Below, piece after piece: positions 34,840-43,800 of a DNA stretch of 64,000 bases; positions within the stretch are counted from its first letter, which is position 1, and every line of letters starts with the position of its first letter. Position numbers and translations under genes: made by a program. The stretch comes from JBAXGW01 sp037139195. GTDB lineage: Bacteria > Bacteroidota > Bacteroidia > Bacteroidales > JAHJDW01. Where the stretch lies: positions 1 through 64,000 of the forward strand of contig JBAXGW010000009.1 in the NCBI GenBank assembly GCA_037139195.1, read 5' to 3'. The notes beneath the pieces are model-generated. The model made no database searches, had not been told where the DNA came from, and was given only the letters and a program-made list of their open reading frames with translations.

Positions 34840-35358
34840 ATGAAAAACATCTTAAAATTAGGACTTCTAGTTGCATTATTTTTTACTTTTAATGCTTCAT
34901 TTGCACAATCTAAAACTAAAATTGGACATATTAATTCTGCCGATTTATTAGCTGCTATGCCACAACGCGATAGCGCTCAAAAAGTTTTAGAAGCATATTC
35001 AAAATCTTTAGAAAAAACACTTATTGAAATGCAATCTGAAGTAGAGTCGAAATATCAAAAATATATGGCTGACCAAAAAACTATGAACGAAATAGTAAAG
35101 CAAAGTAAAGAAAAAGAGATTCAAGAAATGCAAAAAAGACTTGAAGATTTTCAAAAATCAGCTCAAGAAGATGTTTCTAAAAAAGAACAAGAATTAGTTG
35201 CACCAATCTTAGATAAAGCCAAAAAAGCAATAGAAGATGTAGCTAAAGAAAATGGATATACTTATATTCTAGATACAAGTGCTGGCTTAGTACTTTATTT
35301 TGACAAAGGAGACGATATTATCGCATTAGTAAAAAAGAAATTAGGAATTGTAAAGTAA
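34840..35358 (+). CDS. OmpH/Skp-family periplasmic chaperone, second copy
   Basis: A 172-residue paralogue of the preceding gene, 26 nt downstream. The signal peptide is LLVALFFTFNASFAQ. KIGHINSADLLAAMPQRD forms the first strand and helix start, then a charged coiled coil (residues ~45-125), and YTYILDTSAGLVLYFDKGDDI closes the body domain. Tandem skp genes after bamA are common in Bacteroidota. A strong terminator follows within 75 nt, marking the end of the envelope-biogenesis operon. Confidence 0.93.
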   Translation: MKNILKLGLLVALFFTFNASFAQSKTKIGHINSADLLAAMPQRDSAQKVLEAYSKSLEKTLIEMQSEVESKYQKYMADQKTMNEIVKQSKEKEIQEMQKRLEDFQKSAQEDVSKKEQELVAPILDKAKKAIEDVAKENGYTYILDTSAGLVLYFDKGDDIIALVKKKLGIVK

Positions 35359-35432
35359 TCAGAATATAGTTATCTTAGGCTAATAATTTTTAATTATGAG
35401 TACTTATTTAATAACACAATAGTATTACAATG

Positions 35433-35466
35433 AAAGAGACTGTTTAAAAGCAGTCTCTTTTTTTTT
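35433..35466 (+). terminator. Rho-independent terminator ending the bamA-skp-skp operon
   Basis: A perfect 10-bp stem AAAGAGACTG / CAGTCTCTTT with an 8-nt loop is followed by six T residues on the plus strand. It lies about 75 nt past the second skp stop. Confidence 0.9.
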
Positions 35467-35477
35467 AAATAACTAAA

Positions 35478-35505
35478 TTCGATATGTTATATATTACATA
35501 TCGAA
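35478..35505. promoter_or_regulatory. Perfect 28-bp palindrome, likely operator for pruA
   Basis: The arms TTCGATATGT and ACATATCGAA are exact inverted repeats separated by 8 nt (TATATATT). The site lies immediately upstream of a TAATTTTG -7 element and covers the expected -33 position of that promoter. It sits 78 nt before the pruA start and follows the terminator of the previous operon, so it is not a terminator itself (no U tract). A dimeric regulator bound here would be placed to block or alter pruA transcription. The protein that binds it is unknown. Confidence 0.65.
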
Positions 35506-35514
35506 AATATTTTT

Positions 35515-35522
35515 TAATTTTG
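35515..35522 (+). promoter_or_regulatory. -7 promoter element for pruA
   Basis: TAATTTTG fits TAnnTTTG and lies 61 nt before the pruA ATG. No TTTG -33 box is visible because that position falls within the palindrome at 35478-35505. Confidence 0.5.
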
Positions 35523-35583
35523 TTTGAATTTTAAAAAAATCAACTTATAGCAATATATTAATCAATATAAAACATAAATTACT

Positions 35584-37209
35584 ATGAATAACGCCCTTTT
35601 TAATTTTGAAATACCTAAGAATGAAACAATTCTTAATTATGCATCCAATAGTAATGAAAGGACTAATTTAGTTAATGAAATTGAAAAAGTTCAATCTGTT
35701 GAGATTGAAATCCCATTATTAATTGGAGGAAAGGAAGTAAGGACAGGCAAGCTTGGAAAAGTTGTAATGCCTCATGATCATAAGCATGTGCTTGCATCGT
35801 ATCACATGGCTGGAGAAAAAGAGATTAATCAGGCTATTGAGGCATCAATGGAAGCTCATAAATTATGGTCTGGGATAGAATGGACAGTGAGAGCTTCAAT
35901 TCTTGTAAAAGCAGCAGAATTGATATCTACAAAATACAGATCTTTAGTAAATGCTTCTACTATGCTAGGTCAGAGCAAGAATGCATACCAAGCTGAAATT
36001 GATTCAGCATGTGAAACTATCGATTTTTTAAGGTATAATGCATATTTTGCTTCAAAAATATATTCTGAGCAACCTGAATCAGGGTTTAACCAGCTTAATC
36101 GCATGGAATATAGACCTCTTGAAGGTTTTGTTTTTACAGTTTGCCCTTTTAATTTTACAGCAATAGCTTCAAATTTAAATATGGCTCCAGTAATGATGGG
36201 AAACACTACTATTTGGAAGCCAGCAACAACAGCCATTCTTTCAAATTATCACTTAATGAAAATATTTCAAGAAGCTGGAATGCCAGATGGAGTAGTAAAT
36301 TTTTTGCCAGGAAGTGGTGCTTTAATCGGAAATACAGTATTAGCTAATAAGGATTTAGGCGGTATACACTTTACAGGATCAAATAACACATTTAATACTC
36401 TTTGGAAAACTATTAGCAATAATCTTTCTAACTATAAATCATACCCAAGAATAGTAGGTGAAACAGGCGGAAAAGACTTTATTTTTGTTCATCCATCTGC
36501 ACAACCATTAGAAGTTGCTGTTGGAATAATAAGAGGAGCTTTTGAATATCAAGGACAAAAATGTTCTGCTGCTTCCAGAGCTTATATCCCAAAATCACTT
36601 TGGGCTCAAATAAAAAATCATTTACTTGAAATGGCCAATGATATAAAAACGGGAGATGTTAGAGATTTTAAAAATTTCGTGAATGCAGTAATTGATGAGA
36701 ATTCATTTGACTCAATTATGGATTATATTAACTATACGAAAAACTCCTCAGATGCATCAATAATAGCTGGAGGCAGAGGAGATAAATCAGTAGGTTATTT
36801 TATTGAACCAACAATAATTGAAACCACAAATCCTTATTTTAAAACTATGGTAGAAGAGATTTTTGGACCAGTTATGACAATTTTTGTTTATGAAGATAAA
36901 GATTATGAAGAAACATTAACAATATGTGATAATACTTCACCTTATGGTTTAACAGGTGCAATTTTCTCGCAAGACCGAGTTGCAGCAGCAAAAGCATGTA
37001 ACAAATTAAAATATGCAGCTGGGAATTTCTATATCAACGATAAACCAACTGGAGCAATGGTAGGTATGCAGCCATTTGGTGGAGCCAGAGGCTCAGGAAC
37101 AAACGACAAAGCTGGGGGAAATTTAAATTTATATAGATGGATAAGTCCAAGAACAATTAAAGAAACCTTTGCTCCAGCGACTGATTACAAATATCCTTTT
37201 ATGATGTAA
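35584..37209 (+). CDS. pruA: L-glutamate gamma-semialdehyde (1-pyrroline-5-carboxylate) dehydrogenase
   Basis: Oxidises glutamate semialdehyde to glutamate with NAD, the last step of proline (and ornithine/arginine) degradation. The 541-residue length fits the single-function P5C dehydrogenase rather than the fused PutA. Motifs are VCPFNFTAIASNLN (the counterpart of the aldehyde dehydrogenase PWNFP region), the NAD-binding FTGSNNTFNTLW, GETGGKDF with the general-base region, and FEYQGQKCSAASRAYIP with catalytic Cys327. The C-terminus has QPFGGARGSGTNDKAGG. It appears to be a single-gene unit between two terminators. No proline dehydrogenase is present in the window. Confidence 0.96.
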   Translation: MNNALFNFEIPKNETILNYASNSNERTNLVNEIEKVQSVEIEIPLLIGGKEVRTGKLGKVVMPHDHKHVLASYHMAGEKEINQAIEASMEAHKLWSGIEWTVRASILVKAAELISTKYRSLVNASTMLGQSKNAYQAEIDSACETIDFLRYNAYFASKIYSEQPESGFNQLNRMEYRPLEGFVFTVCPFNFTAIASNLNMAPVMMGNTTIWKPATTAILSNYHLMKIFQEAGMPDGVVNFLPGSGALIGNTVLANKDLGGIHFTGSNNTFNTLWKTISNNLSNYKSYPRIVGETGGKDFIFVHPSAQPLEVAVGIIRGAFEYQGQKCSAASRAYIPKSLWAQIKNHLLEMANDIKTGDVRDFKNFVNAVIDENSFDSIMDYINYTKNSSDASIIAGGRGDKSVGYFIEPTIIETTNPYFKTMVEEIFGPVMTIFVYEDKDYEETLTICDNTSPYGLTGAIFSQDRVAAAKACNKLKYAAGNFYINDKPTGAMVGMQPFGGARGSGTNDKAGGNLNLYRWISPRTIKETFAPATDYKYPFMM

Positions 37210-37238
37210 AAGGGTATGTAAAAGAGTTTAGGATAATA

Positions 37239-37290
37239 AGAGGTGCTTAAATAAGTTTTTTTTTGAAACTTATTAAGCACTTCTTTTTAC
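37239..37290. terminator. Bidirectional terminator between pruA and the divIC-like gene
   Basis: A 19-bp stem with a single bulged A: left arm AGAGGTGCTTAAATAAGTTT (37239-37258), right arm AAACTTATTAAGCACTTCT (37266-37284), loop of 7 T-rich bases. T runs follow on the plus strand (TTTTT at 37284-37288). The two genes converge here, and the right arm overlaps the end of the minus-strand gene by a few bases. Confidence 0.85.
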
Positions 37291-37610
37291 TCTTTTGTTA
37301 TAACGAAAATATCTTCTGAATCTTTTTTCATTAAATATTTTTCGCGTGCAAATTTTTCAAGCTTTTTAAGACGAATAGGGTCAGAGATAGAATCTTGGTC
37401 AATAGACAATTCATCCATTTCTTCTTTATTTATTTCAATCTCATCTTTGTAGTATTTTTTTATCTGTTCTAACTGATTCAATTTGTCTTTATACTCTTGT
37501 TGTGAAATCATATTGTTTTTATCAAAAAATACAACCCAAACAATAAAAAGTATCGTAATAAATATATACTTATTAAGAAATATGGGCAATATTTTTTTTA
37601 TCCACTTCAT
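37287..37610 (-). CDS. Septum formation initiator (DivIC/FtsB-like) cell-division protein
   Basis: A 107-residue bitopic membrane protein: short cytoplasmic N-terminus, one transmembrane helix (YIFITILFIVWVVFF, residues ~15-29), then a periplasmic coiled coil (SQQEYKDKLNQLEQIKKYYKDEIE) and a C-terminal segment LEKFAREKYLMKKDSEDIFVI. That last motif is typical of the DivIC/FtsB family (compare ARExxxMxxPGE). The protein probably joins FtsL and FtsQ in the divisome. Its neighbours upstream on the same strand are a BFD-like gene 7 nt away and a U32 peptidase, a mixed context. Confidence 0.88.
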   Translation of the reverse strand: MKWIKKILPIFLNKYIFITILFIVWVVFFDKNNMISQQEYKDKLNQLEQIKKYYKDEIEINKEEMDELSIDQDSISDPIRLKKLEKFAREKYLMKKDSEDIFVITKE

Positions 37611-37617
37611 TTAAAAT

Positions 37618-37815
37618 CTATTCGTCTGTTTTTATATTGTTTAAAGAGAGTTCTTCTTCTAAAATTCTTTTAATTATTACTCCGCATCTACCACATCCAG
37701 TGCTTGCAGCCGTAATGCGTTGAATATCGCCAATATTCTTCGCATTTTGCCTGCGAATAGCGTATAAAATTTCTTCTTTAGATACTGCATGACATTTGCA
37801 GATAATATCTTCCAC
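37618..37815 (-). CDS. BFD-like [2Fe-2S]-binding protein
   Basis: A small iron-sulfur protein with CKC and CGRC motifs, the C-x-C...C-x-x-C pattern of bacterioferritin-associated ferredoxin and the BFD domain found in NirB and assimilatory reductases. The helical core (AVSKEEILYAIRRQNAKNIGDI, then TAASTGCGRCG) fits the family. The coordinates use the GTG start giving about 65 residues, because CKC then falls near the N-terminus as in Bfd, and because a TATTTTTG -7-like element lies 22 nt upstream of it. A TTG start at 37863 would add 16 residues (MNSIIDYFC...). It may serve iron release or Fe-S sensing; the partner is unknown. Confidence 0.8.
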   Translation of the reverse strand: MEDIICKCHAVSKEEILYAIRRQNAKNIGDIQRITAASTGCGRCGVIIKRILEEELSLNNIKTDE

Positions 37816-37837
37816 TGTTATTAATTTTTGTTGTCTG

Positions 37838-37845
37838 CAAAAATA
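37838..37845 (-). promoter_or_regulatory. Possible -7 element for the BFD-like gene
   Basis: Minus-strand TATTTTTG, matching TAnnTTTG, 22 nt before the GTG start and inside the longer TTG-initiated frame. No -33 box at the normal distance. Confidence 0.35.
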
Positions 37846-37945
37846 ATCAATAATACTATTCAATGCTGAAATTAAAAAAAATATTCAAACAATATAATTG
37901 TTGATAAAAGGAAAATTCAAATATCAAAAATTCAACAACATTTTT

Positions 37946-39196
37946 CTAATATTCATCAATAGCAACTACGAGTTTGTAAAGCTTATCGCCTCTTCTTACT
38001 ATTTCTGGGACAGCAACGGAACAGAGTTCGCCTTTAATTGCTTTTACTACAGGTTTTAAATTGACTCTAATTTCTGAAATTGTAGTTTCAACAACTCCCG
38101 AAGAAGGTCCAATAATTAATACTTCATCTCCAACAGCTATTTCATCTGTTTCAATTTGCAATTCGGCAATGTTTATATTAGAGAAAAAATTTGTTACTTT
38201 TCCTATATGCTGTTTTACTTTTGATGATTGCGAACCGTATCGCTCGCTCCATTCGCCCATTGTTCTTCCCAAGTAGTATCCATCCCAAAATCCACGATTG
38301 AAAACTGTTTTCAGCTGTTCATTCCAATTATCTACCTTCTCTTTTGAATAGCTTCCATCTAAAACAGCGAGAGAGGCTTCTTTATAACATTTTGTAACTG
38401 TTTTTACATATTCAGGAGAGCGTCCGCGTCCTTCTATTTTTAAAACTCTTACTCCCGCTTTCATTATTTTATCAATAAAACCTATGGTACATAAGTCTTT
38501 TGGAGACATAATGTATTCATGGTCAATTTCATATTCATGTCTGTCCTCTTTGTCGGTTACAATGTATGAACGACGGCACATTTGCAAGCAAGCACCTCTA
38601 TTTGCCGAATAATTTTTGTTATCCAAGCTTAAATAGCATTTTCCAGATACAGCCATACACAAAGCACCATGAGCAAAGACTTCTATTTCTACCAATTTGC
38701 CAGAAGGACCAATAATTTTTTCTTCATTAATAATATCAATTATATCGGCAACTTGCTTAAGAGAAAGTTCTCTAGCAGTAACCATTACATCAGCAAAGCG
38801 AGAATAAAATCTAACTGCATCAATATTTGTAACATTACATTGAGTAGAAATATGCACCTCAACACCATTTCTATATGCAAAATCGATGACTGATATATCT
38901 GAAGCTATTATTGCAGTAATACCAGCCGATTTGGCTCTTAATACAACTTGCTTCATTTCTTCAATTTCATTGTTATAAATAATTGTATTTACAGTAAGGT
39001 AAGTACGTATAGCATGTTCTTTAGCCGTTTTAACAATTTCATCTAAATCATTGAGAGTAAAATTAACAGAAGAGCGAGAGCGCATATTTAACTTGCCAAC
39101 TCCAAAATAAACCGAATCGGCTCCTCCCTGAATCGCTGCCATCAATGATTCATAAGAACCAACTGGTGACATTATTTCTATTTTTTTATTTTGCAT
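37946..39196 (-). CDS. U32-family peptidase-like protein (TrhP/YegQ type)
   Basis: About 416 residues of the U32 collagenase-like family. Members include TrhP and RlhA, which hydroxylate tRNA or 23S rRNA bases using prephenate and a Fe-S cluster. Features are the N-terminal EIMSPVGSYESLMAAIQGGADSVYFG region, the TIM-barrel segment with VHISTQCNVTN, and a cysteine-rich stretch with CYLS, NRGACLQMCRRSY and DLCTI that supplies cluster ligands. The length is closer to TrhP (~450) than to RlhA (~650). A TTG 42 nt upstream opens the frame, but the ATG is preferred. It stands between the BFD-like gene and the rodA cluster, 61 nt from rodA. Confidence 0.85.
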   Translation of the reverse strand: MQNKKIEIMSPVGSYESLMAAIQGGADSVYFGVGKLNMRSRSSVNFTLNDLDEIVKTAKEHAIRTYLTVNTIIYNNEIEEMKQVVLRAKSAGITAIIASDISVIDFAYRNGVEVHISTQCNVTNIDAVRFYSRFADVMVTARELSLKQVADIIDIINEEKIIGPSGKLVEIEVFAHGALCMAVSGKCYLSLDNKNYSANRGACLQMCRRSYIVTDKEDRHEYEIDHEYIMSPKDLCTIGFIDKIMKAGVRVLKIEGRGRSPEYVKTVTKCYKEASLAVLDGSYSKEKVDNWNEQLKTVFNRGFWDGYYLGRTMGEWSERYGSQSSKVKQHIGKVTNFFSNINIAELQIETDEIAVGDEVLIIGPSSGVVETTISEIRVNLKPVVKAIKGELCSVAVPEIVRRGDKLYKLVVAIDEY

Positions 39197-39257
39197 AAAA
39201 ACGTTTTTATCATCATAATTTTCATCTAAGAACTTCAATTATATAGAAATTCTTAAA

Positions 39258-40517
39258 TTAAATAACAATCAGTCTATTTGAGTCAAGTTTAATTAAAATA
39301 AAAAGCAAAATTGTAAATGACCAAAGAGACGACCCTCCATAGCTAAAAAATGGCAATGGAATTCCAATTACAGGAATTACACCAATTGCCATACCTATAT
39401 TTACAGCAAAGTGAAAAAACAAAATGGCTGCAACTCCATAGGCATAAACTCTACTGAAAACAGAACGTTGTCGTTCGGCAATAAAAAGCAGTCGCATGAG
39501 TAGCGCCAAAAACAGACCTATAACAACAGAACTGCCAACAAAACCCCATTCCTCTCCTATTGTGCAAAAAATAAAGTCGGTACTTTGTTCAGGCACAAAA
39601 TCATATTTAGTTTGAGTGCCCTGAAGGAATCCTTTTCCCCAAAAACCCCCTGAGCCAATAGCTATTTTTGATTGATTAACGTTGTACCCAATTCCTCGAG
39701 GATCAACCTCTTTGCCTAATAATACATTAATTCTGTCCTTTTGATGAGCTATTAAAACATTTTCGAAAATATAATCAACACTAGAAGTAAAGCCAATACT
39801 TAATACTAAGAATGTTACGACTTTAATTAAATTTTTTTTATTTCTTCTTAACATGAAAAATATTAGAATTGAAGCAAATACGAGTATTCCCATTAATACA
39901 AAATTATTTATTAGCAAAGCCATAATAAATAATACGATGGATAAAAAGCCAAATATTAATATATTTTCAGACAAACCTTCACGATATAGAACTAGGACAA
40001 ATGCTAAAAAAACCATTGCAGAGCCTGTGTCATTTTGTATTAATATGAAAAGTAGAGGAACGGCCAAAATTGCATAAGAAATAAGTTTAGTTCTAAGATC
40101 TTCAAAACGAATATTTAAGGTGCTTAAAAACTTTGATAGAGCTAAACAAGTTGCAAACTTGGCAAATTCGGAAGGTTGAATTTTAAATTCACCGATTTCA
40201 AACCATGATTGTGCGCCAGAAGTTGCTTTCCCTATTATTAAGACCGCAACAAGCATTAAAATAACAACTCCATAAATTATATACGCAAATGTGGAGTAAA
40301 ATTTTGAATCAATTATTAACAAAGCTATTGCAATTACTATAGCAGTTCCAATCCAAATAAGTTGTTTCCCATATTTTTGCGACATGTCGAGAATACTTCT
40401 GTGTTCTTCATTATATGCAGACGCGTATATGCTAACCCAACCCATAAAAACAAGACCTAGATACATAAAAACTGTGGTCCAGTCTATTCCATCAAATATA
40501 CTTTTTTGTTCTCTCAT
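39258..40517 (-). CDS. rodA: SEDS-family peptidoglycan polymerase RodA
   Basis: Inner-membrane glycan-strand polymerase of the rod complex, working with PBP2 and MreBCD. The 419-residue protein has about ten transmembrane helices. SEDS signatures are GAQSWFEIGEFKIQPSEFAK, NDTGSAMVFL with the catalytic Asp region, and the C-terminal IPVIGIPLPFFSYGGSSLW. It overlaps the mrdA stop by 4 nt (ATGA), so translation is coupled. Its place at the end of mreB-mreC-mreD-mrdA-rodA identifies it as RodA rather than FtsW. Confidence 0.96.
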   Translation of the reverse strand: MREQKSIFDGIDWTTVFMYLGLVFMGWVSIYASAYNEEHRSILDMSQKYGKQLIWIGTAIVIAIALLIIDSKFYSTFAYIIYGVVILMLVAVLIIGKATSGAQSWFEIGEFKIQPSEFAKFATCLALSKFLSTLNIRFEDLRTKLISYAILAVPLLFILIQNDTGSAMVFLAFVLVLYREGLSENILIFGFLSIVLFIMALLINNFVLMGILVFASILIFFMLRRNKKNLIKVVTFLVLSIGFTSSVDYIFENVLIAHQKDRINVLLGKEVDPRGIGYNVNQSKIAIGSGGFWGKGFLQGTQTKYDFVPEQSTDFIFCTIGEEWGFVGSSVVIGLFLALLMRLLFIAERQRSVFSRVYAYGVAAILFFHFAVNIGMAIGVIPVIGIPLPFFSYGGSSLWSFTILLFILIKLDSNRLIVI

Positions 40518-42346
40518 TTTTTCTTTTTTGGAGCATTATAATTAATAACACCTTCAAACATTTTCTTCTCTAATTCTGGTCGTTTAATAGTATCATTCAA
40601 ATATTTTTCCACCATTAAACTAGCAATTGGGCATCCCCAAGTTGCTCCAAATCCACCATTTTCAATAATAACTGAAATAGCAATTTTAGGTTTATCTAAA
40701 GGAGCAAATAATACAAATATAGAATGATCTTCGCCATGAGGATTCTGAGCGGTCCCAGTTTTACCAGCCATTTGAATCGAATCAAATTGAGCCCCTCTAC
40801 CAGTTCCTGATTGTATTACACGATGCATTCCCTCAACAACAATATCAAAGTATTTTTCATCAATAGTAGTATAATGTTTTTTAATGAATTTTGGATGAGG
40901 GATTCTATTAGCACCAAATCCTTGAATTATATGTGGAGTATAGTAATAACCGCGGTTAGCAAAGATAGCTGCTTGATTAGCCAATTGCAGCGGTGTTAAT
41001 AGTATTTCTCCTTGTCCAATGGCTATAGATATTATTGATAAAGCCTTCCAACGACCTTTGCCATGAAAACGGTCGTAATAAGAAGCTGTTGGAATATTTC
41101 CATTTAATTCTGAAGGCAAATCATCGTCAAATCTTTTTCCAAATCCGAAACTCACAACGTGTTTTCTCCAAACATTAAAGGCTTCTTCTGTAGTTTTATA
41201 TCCAGATTTATCTATCATTGACCAGAATGCATAACAAAAATATGAATTACAGGATATTTGAACTGCACCCAATAAATCCTGAGGTGATGGGTGTTCATGA
41301 CAAGCTAAGTTCAATCCCCCAACATGAAATCCTAAACTGCAAGGATAGCGAGTTTCTGCATGTAAAACTCCCATCTGCTGACCGATTAGAGCATTAATAA
41401 GCTTGAAAGTTGAGCCCGGCGGGTATTGTGCAATCAGCGCTCGATTCATTAATGGTTTATTAATATCTTTTGAGAGTATACCATAATTTTTTGAGAACTC
41501 GCGACCAACAAAATCGTTTGGATTAAAGGTAGGAGAACTAACCATTGCTAATATTTCTCCTGTTGATGGGTCAATGGCAACGATGCTCCCTCTTTTATTC
41601 TGCATCAATTTTTCGCCATATTCTTGCAAATCAGCATCAATTGATGTGTATAAGTCATAGCCGGAAACTGCAAGTGTATCGTATCTTCCATTTTTAAAGC
41701 TTCCCTTTACACGATTAAAAACATCTACCATTTGAATTTTCAACCCCCTTTTCCCACGTAATTCATCTTCATAAGCTTTTTCAATTCCACTTATCCCAAT
41801 ATAGTCCCCAGATTTATAATACGGGTTTTTGTCAACAGTTGCCTGACTTACTTCTCCAATATATCCTAAAATATGAGCTGCAATCGATTTTGGGTATTTT
41901 CTAACAGTTCTTCTTTCAATATGAAAACCCTTAAATTTAAATAGTTTTTCTTGTAATTTGGCATAAGTTTGCTTCGATATTTCTTTTTCAAAAATAGATG
42001 CTTTGTGTCGAGAGTACTTTGAAGCCTTATTAAATTTTTCGTAAAAATCGGCTTTTGTCATAGAAAGAATATTACACAACTCTAAAGTGTCTAGTTCTTT
42101 TACTAAGCGTGGAGTAACAAGTAAGTCATAACTTATTTCGTTTTCTACCAAAGGCTTTCCGTGCCTATCAAAAATAAGTCCACGGTCAGGATATATGGTT
42201 ACATAACGCAACACATTATTGTCGGCATTTATTTTATATTCATCAAAAATAACCTGAATAATAAACAATCGTAATATATATACCACCGCAATTGAAGTAA
42301 ATATAAAACCGATAATTACTCTTCGGTCGGAATAATTATTTTTCAT
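40514..42346 (-). CDS. mrdA: Penicillin-binding protein 2 (class B transpeptidase)
   Basis: Cross-links new peptidoglycan in the lateral wall with RodA. The 610-residue protein has one N-terminal membrane anchor (VIIGFIFTSIAVVYILRLFII), a pedestal domain with RGLIFDRHGKPL, and a transpeptidase domain. Catalytic motifs are intact: SxxK as PPGSTFKLI, SxN as SCNSYF and KTGT as MAGKTGTAQNPHG. The chain is of normal PBP2 length. It lies between mreD (48 nt away) and rodA (4-nt overlap). Confidence 0.97.
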   Translation of the reverse strand: MKNNYSDRRVIIGFIFTSIAVVYILRLFIIQVIFDEYKINADNNVLRYVTIYPDRGLIFDRHGKPLVENEISYDLLVTPRLVKELDTLELCNILSMTKADFYEKFNKASKYSRHKASIFEKEISKQTYAKLQEKLFKFKGFHIERRTVRKYPKSIAAHILGYIGEVSQATVDKNPYYKSGDYIGISGIEKAYEDELRGKRGLKIQMVDVFNRVKGSFKNGRYDTLAVSGYDLYTSIDADLQEYGEKLMQNKRGSIVAIDPSTGEILAMVSSPTFNPNDFVGREFSKNYGILSKDINKPLMNRALIAQYPPGSTFKLINALIGQQMGVLHAETRYPCSLGFHVGGLNLACHEHPSPQDLLGAVQISCNSYFCYAFWSMIDKSGYKTTEEAFNVWRKHVVSFGFGKRFDDDLPSELNGNIPTASYYDRFHGKGRWKALSIISIAIGQGEILLTPLQLANQAAIFANRGYYYTPHIIQGFGANRIPHPKFIKKHYTTIDEKYFDIVVEGMHRVIQSGTGRGAQFDSIQMAGKTGTAQNPHGEDHSIFVLFAPLDKPKIAISVIIENGGFGATWGCPIASLMVEKYLNDTIKRPELEKKMFEGVINYNAPKKKK

Positions 42347-42394
42347 TTAGTAACAAACGTTTAACGAATGTCAAATTTACTAAAAAATTCAGGG

Positions 42395-42904
42395 TTACTT
42401 CTTCTTTGAAAAAAGATATTGAATAAATATTATTAACAAAATAGTGAAAATTGAGCTGGTAATTGCTCTGAAAAATGTAGAAAAGAAATAGCTTATTTTA
42501 AAAACTTCAATATAGAATAAAGCAAAATGATGAACTAAAGTTAAAAAGATAGAAAAAGATAAAAATCGATTAAGGCCCAATTCTTTATGTGTTGGCGAAG
42601 GGAATGCATCAAAATCATTTTTTGGAATTAACAGTCGTATAAAAGCAGGACGAACAAAACACATTAAAACAGTTGCAGTTGTGTGCATTCCCATCGTATT
42701 TGAAAACATATCAATTGATATACCTAAAATAAAACCAAGAGCCATTACAAAAGAAGGATTTGTATCGAAGGGCAGTGTAATTATGAATAGTATGTATACA
42801 AATGGATTAATGTATCCACTAAACTGCACATTATTGAGAATCAAAACTTGTAAAAGAATCAATGCAATAAAGCGAAATATATATATTAAGAAGTTAATTT
42901 TCAT
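42395..42904 (-). CDS. mreD: Rod shape-determining protein MreD
   Basis: Small polytopic inner-membrane protein of the elongasome, 169 residues with about five hydrophobic segments. Weakly conserved in sequence, but position between mreC and mrdA and segments such as NPFVYILFIITLPFDTNPSFVMALGFILG are characteristic of Bacteroidota MreD. Its start overlaps the end of mreC by 11 nt. Confidence 0.88.
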   Translation of the reverse strand: MKINFLIYIFRFIALILLQVLILNNVQFSGYINPFVYILFIITLPFDTNPSFVMALGFILGISIDMFSNTMGMHTTATVLMCFVRPAFIRLLIPKNDFDAFPSPTHKELGLNRFLSFSIFLTLVHHFALFYIEVFKISYFFSTFFRAITSSIFTILLIIFIQYLFSKKK

Positions 42905-43727
42905 TGGGCAATTTAGATTCTAAAGTTTCTTGCTCTTCTTTATACAAATTTCTAACAATATAAACATAAGATAAGTTGCTGAAATCAGAAGTTAATTCAA
43001 CATCAATGGTATAAAAATTTTCTCCTGCATTTATTTCAAAATCGGATATTATACCTACTAGAATTCCTTCCGGAAATTCGCTTGAATACCCACTTGTAAT
43101 TATACTATCTCCTTTATTTATTTTAACATACGTTGAAATGTCTCTTAATATAGCTTCTCTTGAACCCTTTCCACTCCATTGAAGCGTTCCTGCATGTCCA
43201 GTTTTTTTTATTTTGGCACTAATTTCAATTTCATTATTTAAAAAAGAAACAATGGAGCAGAAATTTTCAGAAACATTTTTTACTACACCTACAATTCCAG
43301 AACTTGAAATAACAGCCATATTGGGCGTTACTCCGTCTTTGCGCCCTTTATTTAAAGTAATATAATTTTTTTGCTTTTTAGTTGTATTGCTAATTACTTT
43401 TGCAGTAATGTATTCGTATCGTTGTTTAAAAATGGAATCGCTAACTCTTACCTTAACAGTGTCGTTAATCATCACTGAGTCAATTATTTTGGCACGAAGC
43501 ATTGCGTTCTCCTCAGCAAGAGTTTTATTAACCTGTTTTAGCGAAAAATATTCTGTTATTTCGTCAACAGCTCCATATATGCTTCCAGCAAAGGAATTTG
43601 CAGAACTCACAGCCACATTTTTATGATAATAATTATTCTGTACTACTAGATATATGGAAAAAGACTCTAGCAATAAAAAAAATATAATATAATTATGCTT
43701 AATTAAAAAAAGAAGTAGATTTCGCAT
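42894..43727 (-). CDS. mreC: Rod shape-determining protein MreC
   Basis: Bitopic protein of 277 residues: an N-terminal membrane helix (YIIFFLLLESFSIYLV), a coiled coil (residues ~60-90, VNKTLAEENAMLRAKI) and a periplasmic beta domain with KNYITLNKGRKDGVTPNMAVI and SGIVGVVKNVSENFCSIV. It activates PBP2-RodA in the elongasome. The end overlaps mreD by 11 nt and the start lies 73 nt after mreB. Confidence 0.95.
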   Translation of the reverse strand: MRNLLLFLIKHNYIIFFLLLESFSIYLVVQNNYYHKNVAVSSANSFAGSIYGAVDEITEYFSLKQVNKTLAEENAMLRAKIIDSVMINDTVKVRVSDSIFKQRYEYITAKVISNTTKKQKNYITLNKGRKDGVTPNMAVISSSGIVGVVKNVSENFCSIVSFLNNEIEISAKIKKTGHAGTLQWSGKGSREAILRDISTYVKINKGDSIITSGYSSEFPEGILVGIISDFEINAGENFYTIDVELTSDFSNLSYVYIVRNLYKEEQETLESKLPNEN

Positions 43728-43800
43728 AATAATAGATGAGTGATTCCAACTTTAGTTCAGAAAAACAATAACACTTAGTTTGGCTATACTAGCTTAAACT

